Shown here: in pieces, positions 8,233-17,400 of the stretch
Layout of the letters: the number at the start of each line of letters is the position of its first letter
How positions within the stretch are numbered: position 1 is the first letter of the stretch
Source of the DNA: Enterococcus songbeiensis
GTDB lineage: Bacteria > Bacillota > Bacilli > Lactobacillales > Enterococcaceae
Length of the DNA: 64,000 bases
Assembly (NCBI RefSeq): GCF_005405265.1
Contig: NZ_BJDS01000004.1
Location: forward strand, 62,001 to 126,000
Direction: 5' to 3'
Position numbers and translations under genes: made by a program
The notes under the pieces: model-generated
Databases searched by the model: none
Told to the model about the DNA's origin: nothing
Seen by the model: only the letters and a program-made list of their open reading frames with translations

Positions 8233-9351
8233 ATGGCTGAATTACGCTTTCCGTTAAAAAATGATACGTCGCGAAAAATTATTCATATCGATATGGATGC
8301 TTTTTTTGCATCTGTTGAGGAACGAGATAACCCCGAATTAGCCAAACACCCATTAGTTATTGCGCGTCATCCTAGTGATACCGGTGGTCGCGGTGTCGTT
8401 ACAACTGCTAATTATTTGGCACGGCAGTATGGTATTCATTCTGCAATGAGCGCACAAAAAGCCTATGAATTGTGTCCACAGGCAGTTTTTGTACCGGGAA
8501 ACCATGAGAAATATGGAGAGATTTCCCGACAAATTCGCGGAATTTTTCAACGCTATACTGATGTAATCGAACCGATGTCGATTGATGAAGCGTATCTGGA
8601 CGTGACAGAAAATAAAATCAATAGTCGTTCTGCGATCAAAATCGCTCGCATGATCCAACGAGATATTTGGCAGGAAACTCAGTTAACCTGTTCAGCAGGT
8701 GTCAGCTACAATAAATTTCTAGCGAAACTTGCGTCGGATTTTAAAAAACCTCGGGGCTTGACTGCTGTCATGCCAGAAGATGCCCTTGAATTTTTACAAG
8801 CATTACCCATCGAGAAATTTCACGGTGTCGGAAAAAAGACAGTGCCTAAAATGCACGAATTGAATATTTTTACCGGAGCGGATCTTTATGAACGCAGTGA
8901 AATGGACTTGATTCAGCATTTTGGTAAAATGGGGTATTCCCTGTATCGAAAGGTTCGTGGGGTTCATGAGTCTACTGTCAATGTCACCCGTGAACGAAAA
9001 TCTGTAGGAAAAGAGCACACATATGGCAATCCGTTGACCACTGAAGAAGCTGTCTTGACACAATTGCGACAGTTAGCAGAGAAGGTGGAGTTTTCTCTTA
9101 AACGGGTTCAAAAACATGGAAAGACAGTTGTTCTAAAAGTCCGCTATGCGGATTACACCACGATTACAAAACGTGTAACGCTGCCAACTTACGTTAATAA
9201 AAAAGAAGCCATTTTTTCACAAGCAAGTTTGATTTGGGAAGAAATTCTTGGATTGGAAAAAGGAATTCGTCTCTTAGGAATCACCGTCACCAATCTTGAT
9301 CCTTTAACCTATGAAAATATCCGATTGCCTCTCTGGGGAGAAAAAGAATAA
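8233..9351 (+). CDS. dinB: DNA polymerase IV (Y-family translesion polymerase)
   Basis: An error-prone polymerase that bypasses lesions. The start is ATG 8233 (MAELRFPLKN), following a GGGGTGGG ribosome site. The 372-residue protein shows the Y-family catalytic motifs: HIDMDAFFASVE (D20, D22), SIDEAYLDVT with the paired acidic residues, a YNKFLAKLASDFKKPRG palm/finger segment, and a helix-hairpin-helix thumb (KFHGVGKKTVPKMHEL). The little-finger domain occupies the C-terminal ~130 residues. It is a single-gene transcript facing nrdG across a shared terminator. Confidence 0.95.
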   Translation: MAELRFPLKNDTSRKIIHIDMDAFFASVEERDNPELAKHPLVIARHPSDTGGRGVVTTANYLARQYGIHSAMSAQKAYELCPQAVFVPGNHEKYGEISRQIRGIFQRYTDVIEPMSIDEAYLDVTENKINSRSAIKIARMIQRDIWQETQLTCSAGVSYNKFLAKLASDFKKPRGLTAVMPEDALEFLQALPIEKFHGVGKKTVPKMHELNIFTGADLYERSEMDLIQHFGKMGYSLYRKVRGVHESTVNVTRERKSVGKEHTYGNPLTTEEAVLTQLRQLAEKVEFSLKRVQKHGKTVVLKVRYADYTTITKRVTLPTYVNKKEAIFSQASLIWEEILGLEKGIRLLGITVTNLDPLTYENIRLPLWGEKE

Positions 9352-9398
9352 AGTATCGCCAAACAATGGATCATAAATCCATGTTTGACGATACTTTT
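9351..9398. terminator. Bidirectional terminator between dinB and nrdG
   Basis: A long inverted repeat (AAGTATCG...CAAACA-ATGGAT with its complement down to CGATACTT) is flanked by A-rich sequence on one side and a T-run on the other. It can end both the rightward dinB and the leftward nrdDG transcripts. Confidence 0.85.
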
Positions 9399-9401
9399 TT
9401 G

Positions 9402-10004
9402 TTAGATCAACTTGCGACGCTTGACCTGCTCGTAGCTTTTTTCAGCGTCGGTACATTTATCCCAGATGATGGCTTTTCCGGCAGCTAATGATTTTTGCAC
9501 GTCAATAATCCGTTGATTACTGCTACCGCGAAATTGAAGATTCAAATCCCGTTTGGCCAGTTCAAAACGGCCGTCTACCAAGATATCGATGGCTCCTAGC
9601 AATTCCAACTTGTCGTCGGTCTCTGCCAGCAGTTCTTCAAAGGTATAGCCTGACCAGCTCCAAATATCTTTTGTTGAACCAAATTCTTTCCGCACCCGTT
9701 TGACTACTTGTAAACAGACAGCAGTATTTAAAAAGGGTTCTCCCCCTAACAAGGTCAATCCCTGTACGTAATCATGCCCTAGATCGGTAATGATCCGCTC
9801 TTCCAATTCTTGGGAGAAAGGGACGCCGTAACGGAAATTTTGCACGGCTTTGTTAAAACAGCCTTCACAGGCAAACAAACAGCCGCTGACGTACAAACTG
9901 TTGCGAACACCTTCTCCGTCAACAAAATTAAAGGCCTTATAGTCTGCCACATAATTTTGACTATAATCGGCTGCTTGCCACTCTTTAGGTTTCGGATTAT
10001 TCAT
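9402..10004 (-). CDS. nrdG: Anaerobic ribonucleoside-triphosphate reductase activating protein
   Basis: A radical-SAM enzyme that installs the glycyl radical on NrdD. The 200-residue protein has the cluster motif CLFACEGC (CxxxCxxC) and the SAM-binding LLGGEPF. It lies 28 bases downstream of nrdD on the minus strand, with AGGAAG as ribosome site, so the two are co-transcribed. The C-terminal tail (KSYEQVKRRKLI) is a little longer than in short homologues but otherwise ordinary. Confidence 0.95.
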   Translation of the reverse strand: MNNPKPKEWQAADYSQNYVADYKAFNFVDGEGVRNSLYVSGCLFACEGCFNKAVQNFRYGVPFSQELEERIITDLGHDYVQGLTLLGGEPFLNTAVCLQVVKRVRKEFGSTKDIWSWSGYTFEELLAETDDKLELLGAIDILVDGRFELAKRDLNLQFRGSSNQRIIDVQKSLAAGKAIIWDKCTDAEKSYEQVKRRKLI

Positions 10005-10032
10005 GAAAAACTTCCTTTTTTTGCTTGATTGA

Positions 10033-12222
10033 TTATTTCATGTGTTTGACCCGTGAGGAAATTTCTTTGTGACGACCATGAACCATAGGACGGGCTTGGG
10101 GGTTTCCTAGATAGCCACAAGTACGTTTGACCACATCACAGGTTTTGGGATCATGGTTGCCGCATTGTGGGCATTCAAAGCCTCGTTCAGTTGGTGTAAA
10201 ATCTCCTTCGAAGCCGCATTCGTAACAATGATCGATTGGCGTATTTGTTCCAAGATAGCCGATGCGATCGTAGGAATAATCCCAAACTGCTTCCAATGCT
10301 TTCGGATTTTGTTGCAGGACAGGATATTCACAATAATGAATAAAGCCGCCGGAACAATATTTCGTGTAATCTTTTTCGAAATCAAGTTTTTCAAAGGGAG
10401 TTGGATTTTTACGGACATCATAATGAAAACTATTTGTGTAATATTCTTTGTCGGTAATATTTTCAACCAATCCAAATTTTTCTGTATCCAAACGGCAAAA
10501 ACGATCCGTTAGGCTTTCACTTGGGGTGGAATATACGCTGAAGTGATAGCCATATTCATTTCCCCAGTTATCTGCATGGGCTTTTAATTCTTTAAGAATT
10601 GAAAGAGTGAATTCTTTTGCTTCAGGATTATTTTCCCATTCGCCGCCAAAGAAGGCAGAAGCCACTTCATAAAGACCGATATAGCCCAAAGAAACCGTGG
10701 CACGTTTATTTTTGAATAATTCGTTGACGGAATCTTTTCGACCTAAACGTTTGCCAAAAGCACCATACATATATAGGATGGGAGCGTTCGCCGGGGCTGC
10801 TTCTTTACAGCGCTCCACACGATAAACCAAGGCATCTTTTACGATACCTAAACGTTCTTCCAGAATTTGCCAGAATTTGTCTTGATCGCCTTGGGCTTCC
10901 ATTGCAATTCGCGGCAGGTTCAAAGTGACAACGCCTAAATTCATTCGCCCTACATTAATTTCTTCGCCGTTTTCATCTTTCCAGCCCTGCAAGAAAGAAC
11001 GACACCCCATTGGTACTTTAAAGCTGCCGGTCAGTTCGATCAGCTTTTCGTAATTCAAAATATCCGGATACATCCGTTTGGTGGCACATTCCAAAGCTAG
11101 TTGCTTGATATCGTAATTTGGATCGTTTGGATTAGCATTGACGCCCCGCTTCATTGAAAAAATCAATTTTGGAAAGATGGCAGTCCGTTTTTCGCTGCCT
11201 AATCCATTAATCCGGTTTTGCAGAATTGCTTTTTGAATTTCTCGTTCAAACCAAGAAGTTCCTAACCCAAAACCTAGGGAGGTAAAGGGTGTTTGTCCGT
11301 TAGAGGTAAACAGGGTATTGATTTCATACTCTAAACTTTGCATGGCATCAAAAATATCTTTGCGAGTCTTTGTTTTGGCAAATTCTTCTTGACGAGAGGT
11401 GTCTTCAATCCAGTCTTTGGCATCTTGCAAATGCTTTTGATAATTTAATTCAGCAAAAGGAGCCAACAATTCATCGGTACGGTCACAGGAACAGCCGCCG
11501 TATTGACTGGAAGCAACATTTGCGATGATTTGAGAAATCTGTGCAGTTGCCGTTTGAATAGATTTTGGTGATTCCACCTCGGCGTTACCGATTTTAAACC
11601 CATTGTTCAGCATGCCTTTAAAATCGATTAAACAGCAATTGGTCATTGGGGTATAAGGATGGTAATCCAGATCATGGTAATGGATGTCCCCTTTTTGGTG
11701 TGCATTTGCCACATGAGGAGGAAGCATCTTTAACCCGATGGATTTCCCGACGATCCCGGCAGTCAGGTCTCGTTGTGTATTGAAGACATCGCTGTCCTTA
11801 TTGGCGTTTTCATTGACTACTGACTGATCTTTGTTGATTAGCTTACCGATAGTAAAATTAATATCTGTCGCTTTACTGCGGGAAAAATCGCGGCGAGTTC
11901 GATAATTGATGTAGTGTTCCGCCAAAGCATATTCGTTCTTTTCTAAAAGTGTGTGTTCAACGATATTTTGGATTTCATAGATTTTAACATTGTTTGTGAA
12001 ACGTTCGGCAATTTCTTGGTCCACGCGTTCAACGATTTCTAAAATTCGTTCATGATCTAACGGAGATAGTTCGCCGCTGACCTGTGTTTTGGCTTTTACC
12101 AGTGCATCATAAATTTTTTGGTCATCAAAATCAACGAGGCGGCCGTCGCGCTTTACGATTTTCATACTGCTTAATTGCGGATGACGTTGTGTCGTCTCCA
12201 CGGTTTTGCTGATTTTCATCAT
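10033..12222 (-). CDS. nrdD: Anaerobic ribonucleoside-triphosphate reductase (class III)
   Basis: Makes dNTPs without oxygen by a glycyl-radical mechanism. The 729-residue protein starts with an ATP-cone regulatory domain (IVKRDGRLVDFDDQKIYDAL, about 22-115). The catalytic barrel follows, then a C-terminal zinc site (CYECG...CPQCGNHD) and the glycyl-radical loop RTCGYLGNPQARP. Start ATG 12222 (a second ATG is at 12219) follows AAAGGAGT on the minus strand. Two NrdR boxes overlap or flank its promoter, which fits NrdR control of all ribonucleotide reductases. Confidence 0.97.
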   Translation of the reverse strand: MMKISKTVETTQRHPQLSSMKIVKRDGRLVDFDDQKIYDALVKAKTQVSGELSPLDHERILEIVERVDQEIAERFTNNVKIYEIQNIVEHTLLEKNEYALAEHYINYRTRRDFSRSKATDINFTIGKLINKDQSVVNENANKDSDVFNTQRDLTAGIVGKSIGLKMLPPHVANAHQKGDIHYHDLDYHPYTPMTNCCLIDFKGMLNNGFKIGNAEVESPKSIQTATAQISQIIANVASSQYGGCSCDRTDELLAPFAELNYQKHLQDAKDWIEDTSRQEEFAKTKTRKDIFDAMQSLEYEINTLFTSNGQTPFTSLGFGLGTSWFEREIQKAILQNRINGLGSEKRTAIFPKLIFSMKRGVNANPNDPNYDIKQLALECATKRMYPDILNYEKLIELTGSFKVPMGCRSFLQGWKDENGEEINVGRMNLGVVTLNLPRIAMEAQGDQDKFWQILEERLGIVKDALVYRVERCKEAAPANAPILYMYGAFGKRLGRKDSVNELFKNKRATVSLGYIGLYEVASAFFGGEWENNPEAKEFTLSILKELKAHADNWGNEYGYHFSVYSTPSESLTDRFCRLDTEKFGLVENITDKEYYTNSFHYDVRKNPTPFEKLDFEKDYTKYCSGGFIHYCEYPVLQQNPKALEAVWDYSYDRIGYLGTNTPIDHCYECGFEGDFTPTERGFECPQCGNHDPKTCDVVKRTCGYLGNPQARPMVHGRHKEISSRVKHMK

Positions 12223-12258
12223 TGGGCTCCACTCCTTTAAAACGATTGTTCACTAATT

Positions 12259-12287
12259 ATCATAATGGAATTGAACAAATCCTGCAA
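12259..12287 (-). promoter_or_regulatory. nrdDG promoter
   Basis: On the minus strand, -35 TTGCAG (12287-12282) is separated by 17 bases from -10 TATGAT (12264-12259). The -35 is overlapped by the proximal NrdR box. Confidence 0.75.
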
Positions 12288-12342
12288 CTAGATATAGTGG
12301 GTAAAAATGTTTCATAAGAAAAACCAACACAATATATAGTGT
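12285..12342. promoter_or_regulatory. Tandem NrdR boxes upstream of nrdDG
   Basis: The distal box ACACAATATATAGTGT (12327-12342) matches the NrdR consensus acaCwAtATaTwGtgt at every position. The proximal box at 12285-12300 (CAACTAGATATAGTGG) matches about 12 of 16. The starts are 42 bases apart, about four helical turns, the spacing class expected for cooperative NrdR binding. The proximal box overlaps the -35 hexamer, so binding should repress nrdDG when dATP/ATP-loaded NrdR is present. nrdR itself is not in the window. Confidence 0.85.
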
Positions 12343-12503
12343 ATAATTTTCGTTGAAAAAGTATGAAAGCTGATGAACATAGGCTTTTAGGATTTATAAA
12401 TTTACGGTAAAATGAATAAAAAATTTTCTATCAAATTTCGTAACCTAAAGTCGTGAAACTACTAGAAATTATGCTACCATGAATTATGAAGGGAGTGACG
12501 CGG

Positions 12504-13271
12504 ATGAAAACGATTATTGATGTCAAACATTTAAGCAAGACCTATGGGAATCGTTTTAATCAGACGAAAGTGCTGGATAATTTGTCCTTTACAGTGGATA
12601 AAGGGGAATTCGTGGGGATTATGGGTCCTAGCGGTGCGGGAAAAACCACGCTAATGAATATTTTGTCTTCGATTGCACTGCCGACATTTGGAACGGTTCA
12701 TATCGCGGGGCAAGATGTAACAAAAATGAGTGAAACAGAATTAAGTGATTTCCGCCGAAAAAAAATCGGTTTTATTTTTCAGGAATTTAATTTATTAGAA
12801 ACATTAAATGTGCGGGACAATATTCTCCTGCCTTTAGCCATTGATCGTTTGCCACTGACTGAAATGGAGCAGCGGGTGGCGCATGTGACGGAATTATTGG
12901 GGATTCAAATGCTTTTGAAACGATACCCTGAAGAATTGTCTGTGGGGCAGAGGCAACGGGTAGCGGCGGCGCGAGCCTTGGCAACCCATCCAGAAGTAAT
13001 TTTTGCCGATGAGCCGACGGGTGCCTTGGATTCAAAATCTGCAGGTGAATTATTAAACTATTTAAGTGAGATCAATTTAAAAGAAGATGCAACTATTTTG
13101 ATGGTGACTCATGATCCGTACACTGCCAGTTATTGCAATCGTATTTTATTCATCAAAGACGGTGTATTTTTTGCGGAAGTCGTGCGCCGTGGTTCTCGAA
13201 AGGAATTTTTTGACAAAGTAATCGATATGCAGGCAACTATTGGTGGAGGAGGGCGGCGACATGCTTTATAA
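12504..13271 (+). CDS. ABC transporter ATP-binding protein, BceA type
   Basis: ATPase of a peptide-sensing or peptide-detoxifying ABC transporter. The start is ATG 12504 (MKTIIDVKHLSKTYGN), after GGGAGTG; ATG 12486 lacks a ribosome site. The 255-residue protein has Walker A GPSGAGKTT, Q-loop FIFQEFNLLETL, signature LSVGQRQRVAAARAL (Val replaces the usual Gly of LSGGQ), Walker B VIFADEPTGALD and the switch His in MVTHD. It overlaps the permease gene by 11 bases. Unlike classical Bce systems, no sensor kinase/response regulator pair is adjacent. Substrate unknown. Confidence 0.9.
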   Translation: MKTIIDVKHLSKTYGNRFNQTKVLDNLSFTVDKGEFVGIMGPSGAGKTTLMNILSSIALPTFGTVHIAGQDVTKMSETELSDFRRKKIGFIFQEFNLLETLNVRDNILLPLAIDRLPLTEMEQRVAHVTELLGIQMLLKRYPEELSVGQRQRVAAARALATHPEVIFADEPTGALDSKSAGELLNYLSEINLKEDATILMVTHDPYTASYCNRILFIKDGVFFAEVVRRGSRKEFFDKVIDMQATIGGGGRRHAL

Positions 13272-15309
13272 ATTGGCGTGGCGCAGTTTTTTGAAACAAT
13301 TCCGCAATTATGCGGTTCCGTTTCTTTGCATGACAATGGCTGTCATGAGTTTTTACTCTTTTTCGGCAATCACCTATGATTCAGCCCTGATCAAACGAAC
13401 CAGTCAAGACGTTCAAATTGAAGGCATACTGAATCTTGGAAATTTTTTAGTGCTACTGATTGTATTAGTCTTTATGCTAAGTGCCAATCGCTTTTTTATC
13501 GTGAAACGACGAAAAGAAATCGCCTTGTATCAACTTTTTGGGTTGAAACGGTTGCGAATCGTCGGGCAATTTCTATTGGAAACGTTTGTACTGAATAGTG
13601 TTTCCTTTGTTATCGGTATTCTTTTAGGTGTGATTTTGTCAAAGTTTTTCTCAATGATTTTAATCAAAGCCATGGCTTTAGAAATCGACAGTGAGTTTTT
13701 TATCTCTTTTCCGTCGATTCTTTTCACAGCAAATGTGTTCCTATTTGTTTATCTTGTACTGGCGTTGCAAAATATTTGGATTTTATCAAAAAAACAATTG
13801 GCAGAACTTTTTTCAAAGGGGATGGCTTTTCCTTCCTCCCAAACAAAGGTTTCCTTCTGGTCGATTCTTTTTGGCAGTATGGGGCTGATTTTTATCGGCA
13901 GCGGTTATTTTCTTGCCTTTTTTATTCATGACCTTTTATTTGATTATATTGGTAAAACCCATGATTTGTGGATCGTTTTTTGGCTGCCTTTACTGATTCT
14001 TACGCTATGCGTCGTGGGAACGTATTTATTTTATCGTTTTACAATCAAAAGCCTGATTCATCTGTTGCGAAAACGAAAAAAAAGCTACCAAGGATTGACC
14101 TTGTTCATGCTGAATAACAGTCGGGTTCACGTGCTTCGTAGTTGGCGAAGCCTTTCGTTAACGACGATTGTTGCTGCGATTGCTATTGCGATCATTGGTG
14201 CCACGATTTCATTAATTGCATTAAATTCTCAAGTGGTTCGAAACAGCAATCCGACAGATTTTCAGGTTCGACAAGAAAGTTTGCCAACCTTGCAACAGGT
14301 GATTCAGGGAAATAACGGAAAAATCACGAACGAGACGTTGTTACAGTATAAGGCTACCGGCAGTTATTTGAGCTTGAAGGTCTTGAACACCCAACAAACC
14401 CAGCAGCAACAGCTCATTAATTTACTGACGATTGATAATTATAATGAATTTCGAAACGTTCAGTCTAGCTTGCCAAAAATTCAGTTGAAAACCGCCAATG
14501 CTGCGGTCCTCTTTGATTACTCCTACAATAGTTTTCGAGGAATTACTAGTGTGGAGCGGCAGATTTATCTAGAAGATCAAGTGACTTTGGATTTACAGAA
14601 AATGTATCCCGATTATTTAGGTGAGAGCTTTTTAAGGTATAGCGGGTCGGTTTTAGTCGTCAGCCAGCAGGTGTTTGACACTGTTGAAGGGATTGATTAC
14701 ACGGTGGCAATGGTGGATGTTGCGGATGTTGCTGATCAGGAAAAATTAAATCAGCAGCTCAACACAGTGTTGCCTCTGACTTGGTCGGATGAAATTTATT
14801 TTGATTACGACCGGCAGGGAACTTCTTTTACTGGCAGTATCCAGAAAAAAGAAATCAGTGGAGCCGCCGGAGATTTTTCCGGTAGCAATGTTCGAATGAA
14901 CCAAACCAGTCGTTTTCCGGCCATCCGACGTGCTCGTCGTCAGGCGGGAATCTCTATTTATGTTGCTTTATTTATTGGGGTAATTGTGATGATTACGACC
15001 GCAAGTATTTTGATGCTGCGACAGTTTTCAGAAGCCGAGAACGAAAAAAATGCCTACCAACTTTTGAAAAAGCTAGGTGTGTCACAAAAAGAGATTCGCC
15101 ATTTGATTTACCAGCAAAATGCTTGGATTTTCGTGCCGCCGATTTTATTAGGAACCGGCCATGCAATGTTTGCTATTTATGTATTGAATCAATTTATTAC
15201 TAGTGACAATTATTGGCTTGCCTATCTGTTTTGTGGCATTATGGCTGGTGCTTATTTGATTTTCTATATAATCACAGCCCAAATTTACTCACGAATTATC
15301 GAAAGCTGA
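13261..15309 (+). CDS. ABC transporter permease, BceB/FtsX type
   Basis: A membrane partner of the preceding ATPase; 682 residues from ATG 13261, with GGAGGAGGG upstream. Hydrophobic segments suggest about ten helices: around 18-38, 56-75, 103-128, 145-170, 200-222, 240-262 and 292-317, then a large extracellular region (about 318-565), then three more (about 566-590, 620-645, 650-675). A big external domain between helices 7 and 8 is the BceB/VraG architecture used to capture cell-wall-active peptides or lipid II complexes. It shares the last bases of the ATPase gene, so translation is coupled. Function in peptide resistance is inferred from architecture only. Confidence 0.87.
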   Translation: MLYKLAWRSFLKQFRNYAVPFLCMTMAVMSFYSFSAITYDSALIKRTSQDVQIEGILNLGNFLVLLIVLVFMLSANRFFIVKRRKEIALYQLFGLKRLRIVGQFLLETFVLNSVSFVIGILLGVILSKFFSMILIKAMALEIDSEFFISFPSILFTANVFLFVYLVLALQNIWILSKKQLAELFSKGMAFPSSQTKVSFWSILFGSMGLIFIGSGYFLAFFIHDLLFDYIGKTHDLWIVFWLPLLILTLCVVGTYLFYRFTIKSLIHLLRKRKKSYQGLTLFMLNNSRVHVLRSWRSLSLTTIVAAIAIAIIGATISLIALNSQVVRNSNPTDFQVRQESLPTLQQVIQGNNGKITNETLLQYKATGSYLSLKVLNTQQTQQQQLINLLTIDNYNEFRNVQSSLPKIQLKTANAAVLFDYSYNSFRGITSVERQIYLEDQVTLDLQKMYPDYLGESFLRYSGSVLVVSQQVFDTVEGIDYTVAMVDVADVADQEKLNQQLNTVLPLTWSDEIYFDYDRQGTSFTGSIQKKEISGAAGDFSGSNVRMNQTSRFPAIRRARRQAGISIYVALFIGVIVMITTASILMLRQFSEAENEKNAYQLLKKLGVSQKEIRHLIYQQNAWIFVPPILLGTGHAMFAIYVLNQFITSDNYWLAYLFCGIMAGAYLIFYIITAQIYSRIIES

Positions 15310-15390
15310 ACAATGGAGGTCTAAGTATCGCAGGTTTTTAGTGAGAGAATACCATTAGTAGGGAATGTGGGTACAAAAAAGAAAGAAGAA

Positions 15391-15399
15391 TGGTATAAT
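15391..15399 (+). promoter_or_regulatory. Extended -10 promoter of the M42 peptidase gene
   Basis: TGgTATAAT, 36 bases before the start codon. The -35 (GTACAA, 15371-15376) is weak, as often with an extended -10. Confidence 0.6.
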
Positions 15400-15434
15400 T
15401 TATCAGTAGAAATATTTTATGAGGAGAGACAGAA

Positions 15435-16520
15435 ATGTTAGATGGAAAAGAAGAACAATTATTGATCGATCTTACTTCTGCTCGGGGAGTTCCGGGAAAT
15501 GAAGAAGAAGTAAGAGAGGTATTTAAAGCGTACGCCAAACCGTTTGCTGAAGATATTTTTTTTGATGGCCTAGGCAGTGTTGTTGCAAAACACACAGGAG
15601 AAGGTGGCGGTCCGAAAATCTTTATTTCTGGTCATATGGATGAAGTAGGATTTATGGTGACCAAAATCACAGAAAAAGGGTTCATCGAATTTCAAACCCT
15701 TGGCGGCTGGTGGGGACAAGTTATGTTGGCACAACAAGTCGAAATCAAAACCCAAGCTGGTAAGATCATCCATGGTGTGATTGGTTCAAAACCGCCTCAC
15801 GTTTTAAGTCCTGAGGCACGAAAACAACCTTACGATGTGAAGGAAATGTTTATCGATATTGGCGCATCAAGTGACAAAGAAGCAAAAGGATGGGGCATTC
15901 GTCCCGGAGATATGATTACCCCTTATATTCACTATCAACGCTTGAATGATGGAAAATTTTTATTGGCAAAGGCATGGGATAATCGGATTGGGACCGCCGT
16001 TTCACTGCGAGTATTAGAAATTCTGTCAAAAGAAAATCATCCTAATTGTTTATTTGCCGGTAGTGATGTGATGGAAGAAGTTGGCTTGCGAGGAGCCAGA
16101 ACCAGCACCCACTTAGTCAATCCAGATATCGCAATTGCTCTTGATACCGGAACTGCAGGAGATACGCCGGGAATGACACCGAAGGAAGCAGATTCTGAGT
16201 TGGGCAAAGGACCGCAAATTTTGATTTTTGACGCTTCTATGATTCCTCACAAAAAATTATTGAATTTTGTCATCAATGTGGCGGAAGAATTAGAGATTCC
16301 CTTCCAATATACAGTAATTACCGGTGGTGGAACCGATGCCGGTCAAATGCACTTGACTCGTGATGGTGTTCCTTCTTTGGCAATCACGGTGCCTGTTCGC
16401 TATCTGCACTCTCACACATCAGTCATCCATGAAGATGATTATTTGAATACGGTAAAATTAGTAACAGAAGTAATTCGTCGTTTGGACGATCAAACAGTAA
16501 ATGAATTGAGAAGTTATTAA
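15435..16520 (+). CDS. pepA: M42 family metallopeptidase (glutamyl aminopeptidase-like)
   Basis: A cytoplasmic metal-dependent aminopeptidase that trims peptides for amino-acid supply. The 361-residue sequence has the M42 metal ligands and catalytic surroundings: SGHMDEVGFMV, KAWDNRIGTAVSL, DVMEEVGLRGART, IALDTGTAGDTPG, ITGGGTDAGQMHL and RYLHSHTSVIHEDD. Start ATG is preceded by GAGGAG. The closest functional name is PepA (glutamyl aminopeptidase) of lactic acid bacteria; substrate preference cannot be read from sequence. The DUF975 gene follows 18 bases later. Confidence 0.92.
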   Translation: MLDGKEEQLLIDLTSARGVPGNEEEVREVFKAYAKPFAEDIFFDGLGSVVAKHTGEGGGPKIFISGHMDEVGFMVTKITEKGFIEFQTLGGWWGQVMLAQQVEIKTQAGKIIHGVIGSKPPHVLSPEARKQPYDVKEMFIDIGASSDKEAKGWGIRPGDMITPYIHYQRLNDGKFLLAKAWDNRIGTAVSLRVLEILSKENHPNCLFAGSDVMEEVGLRGARTSTHLVNPDIAIALDTGTAGDTPGMTPKEADSELGKGPQILIFDASMIPHKKLLNFVINVAEELEIPFQYTVITGGGTDAGQMHLTRDGVPSLAITVPVRYLHSHTSVIHEDDYLNTVKLVTEVIRRLDDQTVNELRSY

Positions 16521-16538
16521 AAAATTAGGAGGCTTTCC

Positions 16539-17327
16539 ATGCAAAAAACAAATCCAGAATTAAGAAAACAGGCAAGAGAAAGATTGGCCGGTCAATGGGG
16601 GATGAATGTCTTAATCGTTTTTCTATCGATTTTTGCTAGCGGAATCGTCCAAAATATTTTTAGCGGCATCACGAACTTTAAAGCAGAAAGTACACAGGCA
16701 ACTGTTCTTGACTTTTTGGTCAGCAATCTTGTGTTGTTTGCCTTTACTTATGCGACTTATTTTGTAGCATTGTACGTTGTTCGTGGTGGGAAGGCAGAAG
16801 CGGGACAGATTTTTGTCATCTTTAACAAAAAATATTATGTGCCGATGATGATCATTAATTTTCTAAATAGTGTGGCGGGTTATCTGGTGGGCTTAATCGT
16901 ATTTTTACCTTTATTGGTAATGTTCGGTGCCAGTGTCTATGCTGCGTTAGTGGTTAGTAACGGGACAAATACTGATGCAATTTTTCAACACATTTTTGGC
17001 GATAATTTACTGTTAGTCTTACTTTTCTTTTTGTTGGTTCTTGTCTTGTTGGTGGCATCAAGCATCGTTACCGGTGTCTTTCAGTTTGCTGCTTGGGCAA
17101 AAATGGACTTTCCGGATTTGAAAGTTGGGGCCAGCTTGAGCTACGGTTGGAAATTATTAAAAGGGCGAATCGGACAATACATTTTGCTGCAACTGTCCTT
17201 TATCGGCTGGTATATTTTGGGAATGTTGGCTTTTGTTATCGGTACGTTATGGGCGGTGACTTACGCCAATGTCAGCATCGCCGCTTTTTACGACGATTCT
17301 CGCAAACAGATCGGTGATCCAATCTAA
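16539..17327 (+). CDS. DUF975 family integral membrane protein
   Basis: A 262-residue membrane protein of unknown function with the N-terminal signature of DUF975 (ELRKQARERLAGQWGMNVLI) and about six hydrophobic segments (near 20-38, 60-85, 105-132, 145-180, 205-225, 230-250). A soluble positively charged start and GWKLLKGRIGQYILLQLSFIGWYILG near the end are typical. It follows the aminopeptidase with an AGGAGG ribosome site and is closed by a strong terminator, so the two probably form a bicistronic unit. Confidence 0.85.
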   Translation: MQKTNPELRKQARERLAGQWGMNVLIVFLSIFASGIVQNIFSGITNFKAESTQATVLDFLVSNLVLFAFTYATYFVALYVVRGGKAEAGQIFVIFNKKYYVPMMIINFLNSVAGYLVGLIVFLPLLVMFGASVYAALVVSNGTNTDAIFQHIFGDNLLLVLLFFLLVLVLLVASSIVTGVFQFAAWAKMDFPDLKVGASLSYGWKLLKGRIGQYILLQLSFIGWYILGMLAFVIGTLWAVTYANVSIAAFYDDSRKQIGDPI

Positions 17328-17334
17328 ACGGTTG

Positions 17335-17367
17335 AAGTGTTTCCTTTTTGAGGAGACACTTTTTTTG
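17335..17367 (+). terminator. Terminator after the DUF975 gene
   Basis: AAGTGTTTCC (17335-17344) pairs with GGAGACACTT (17352-17361) with one G-T pair, followed by seven T. Confidence 0.88.
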
Positions 17368-17400
17368 TGCTAGCATAGAGAAAAAAGGAGCGTGTATAAA

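Noticed and set aside
17392-17400. GTG start for the MBL-fold protein
   Set aside because: It is one base from AGGAG; ATG 17401 has workable spacing and matches the family N-terminus.
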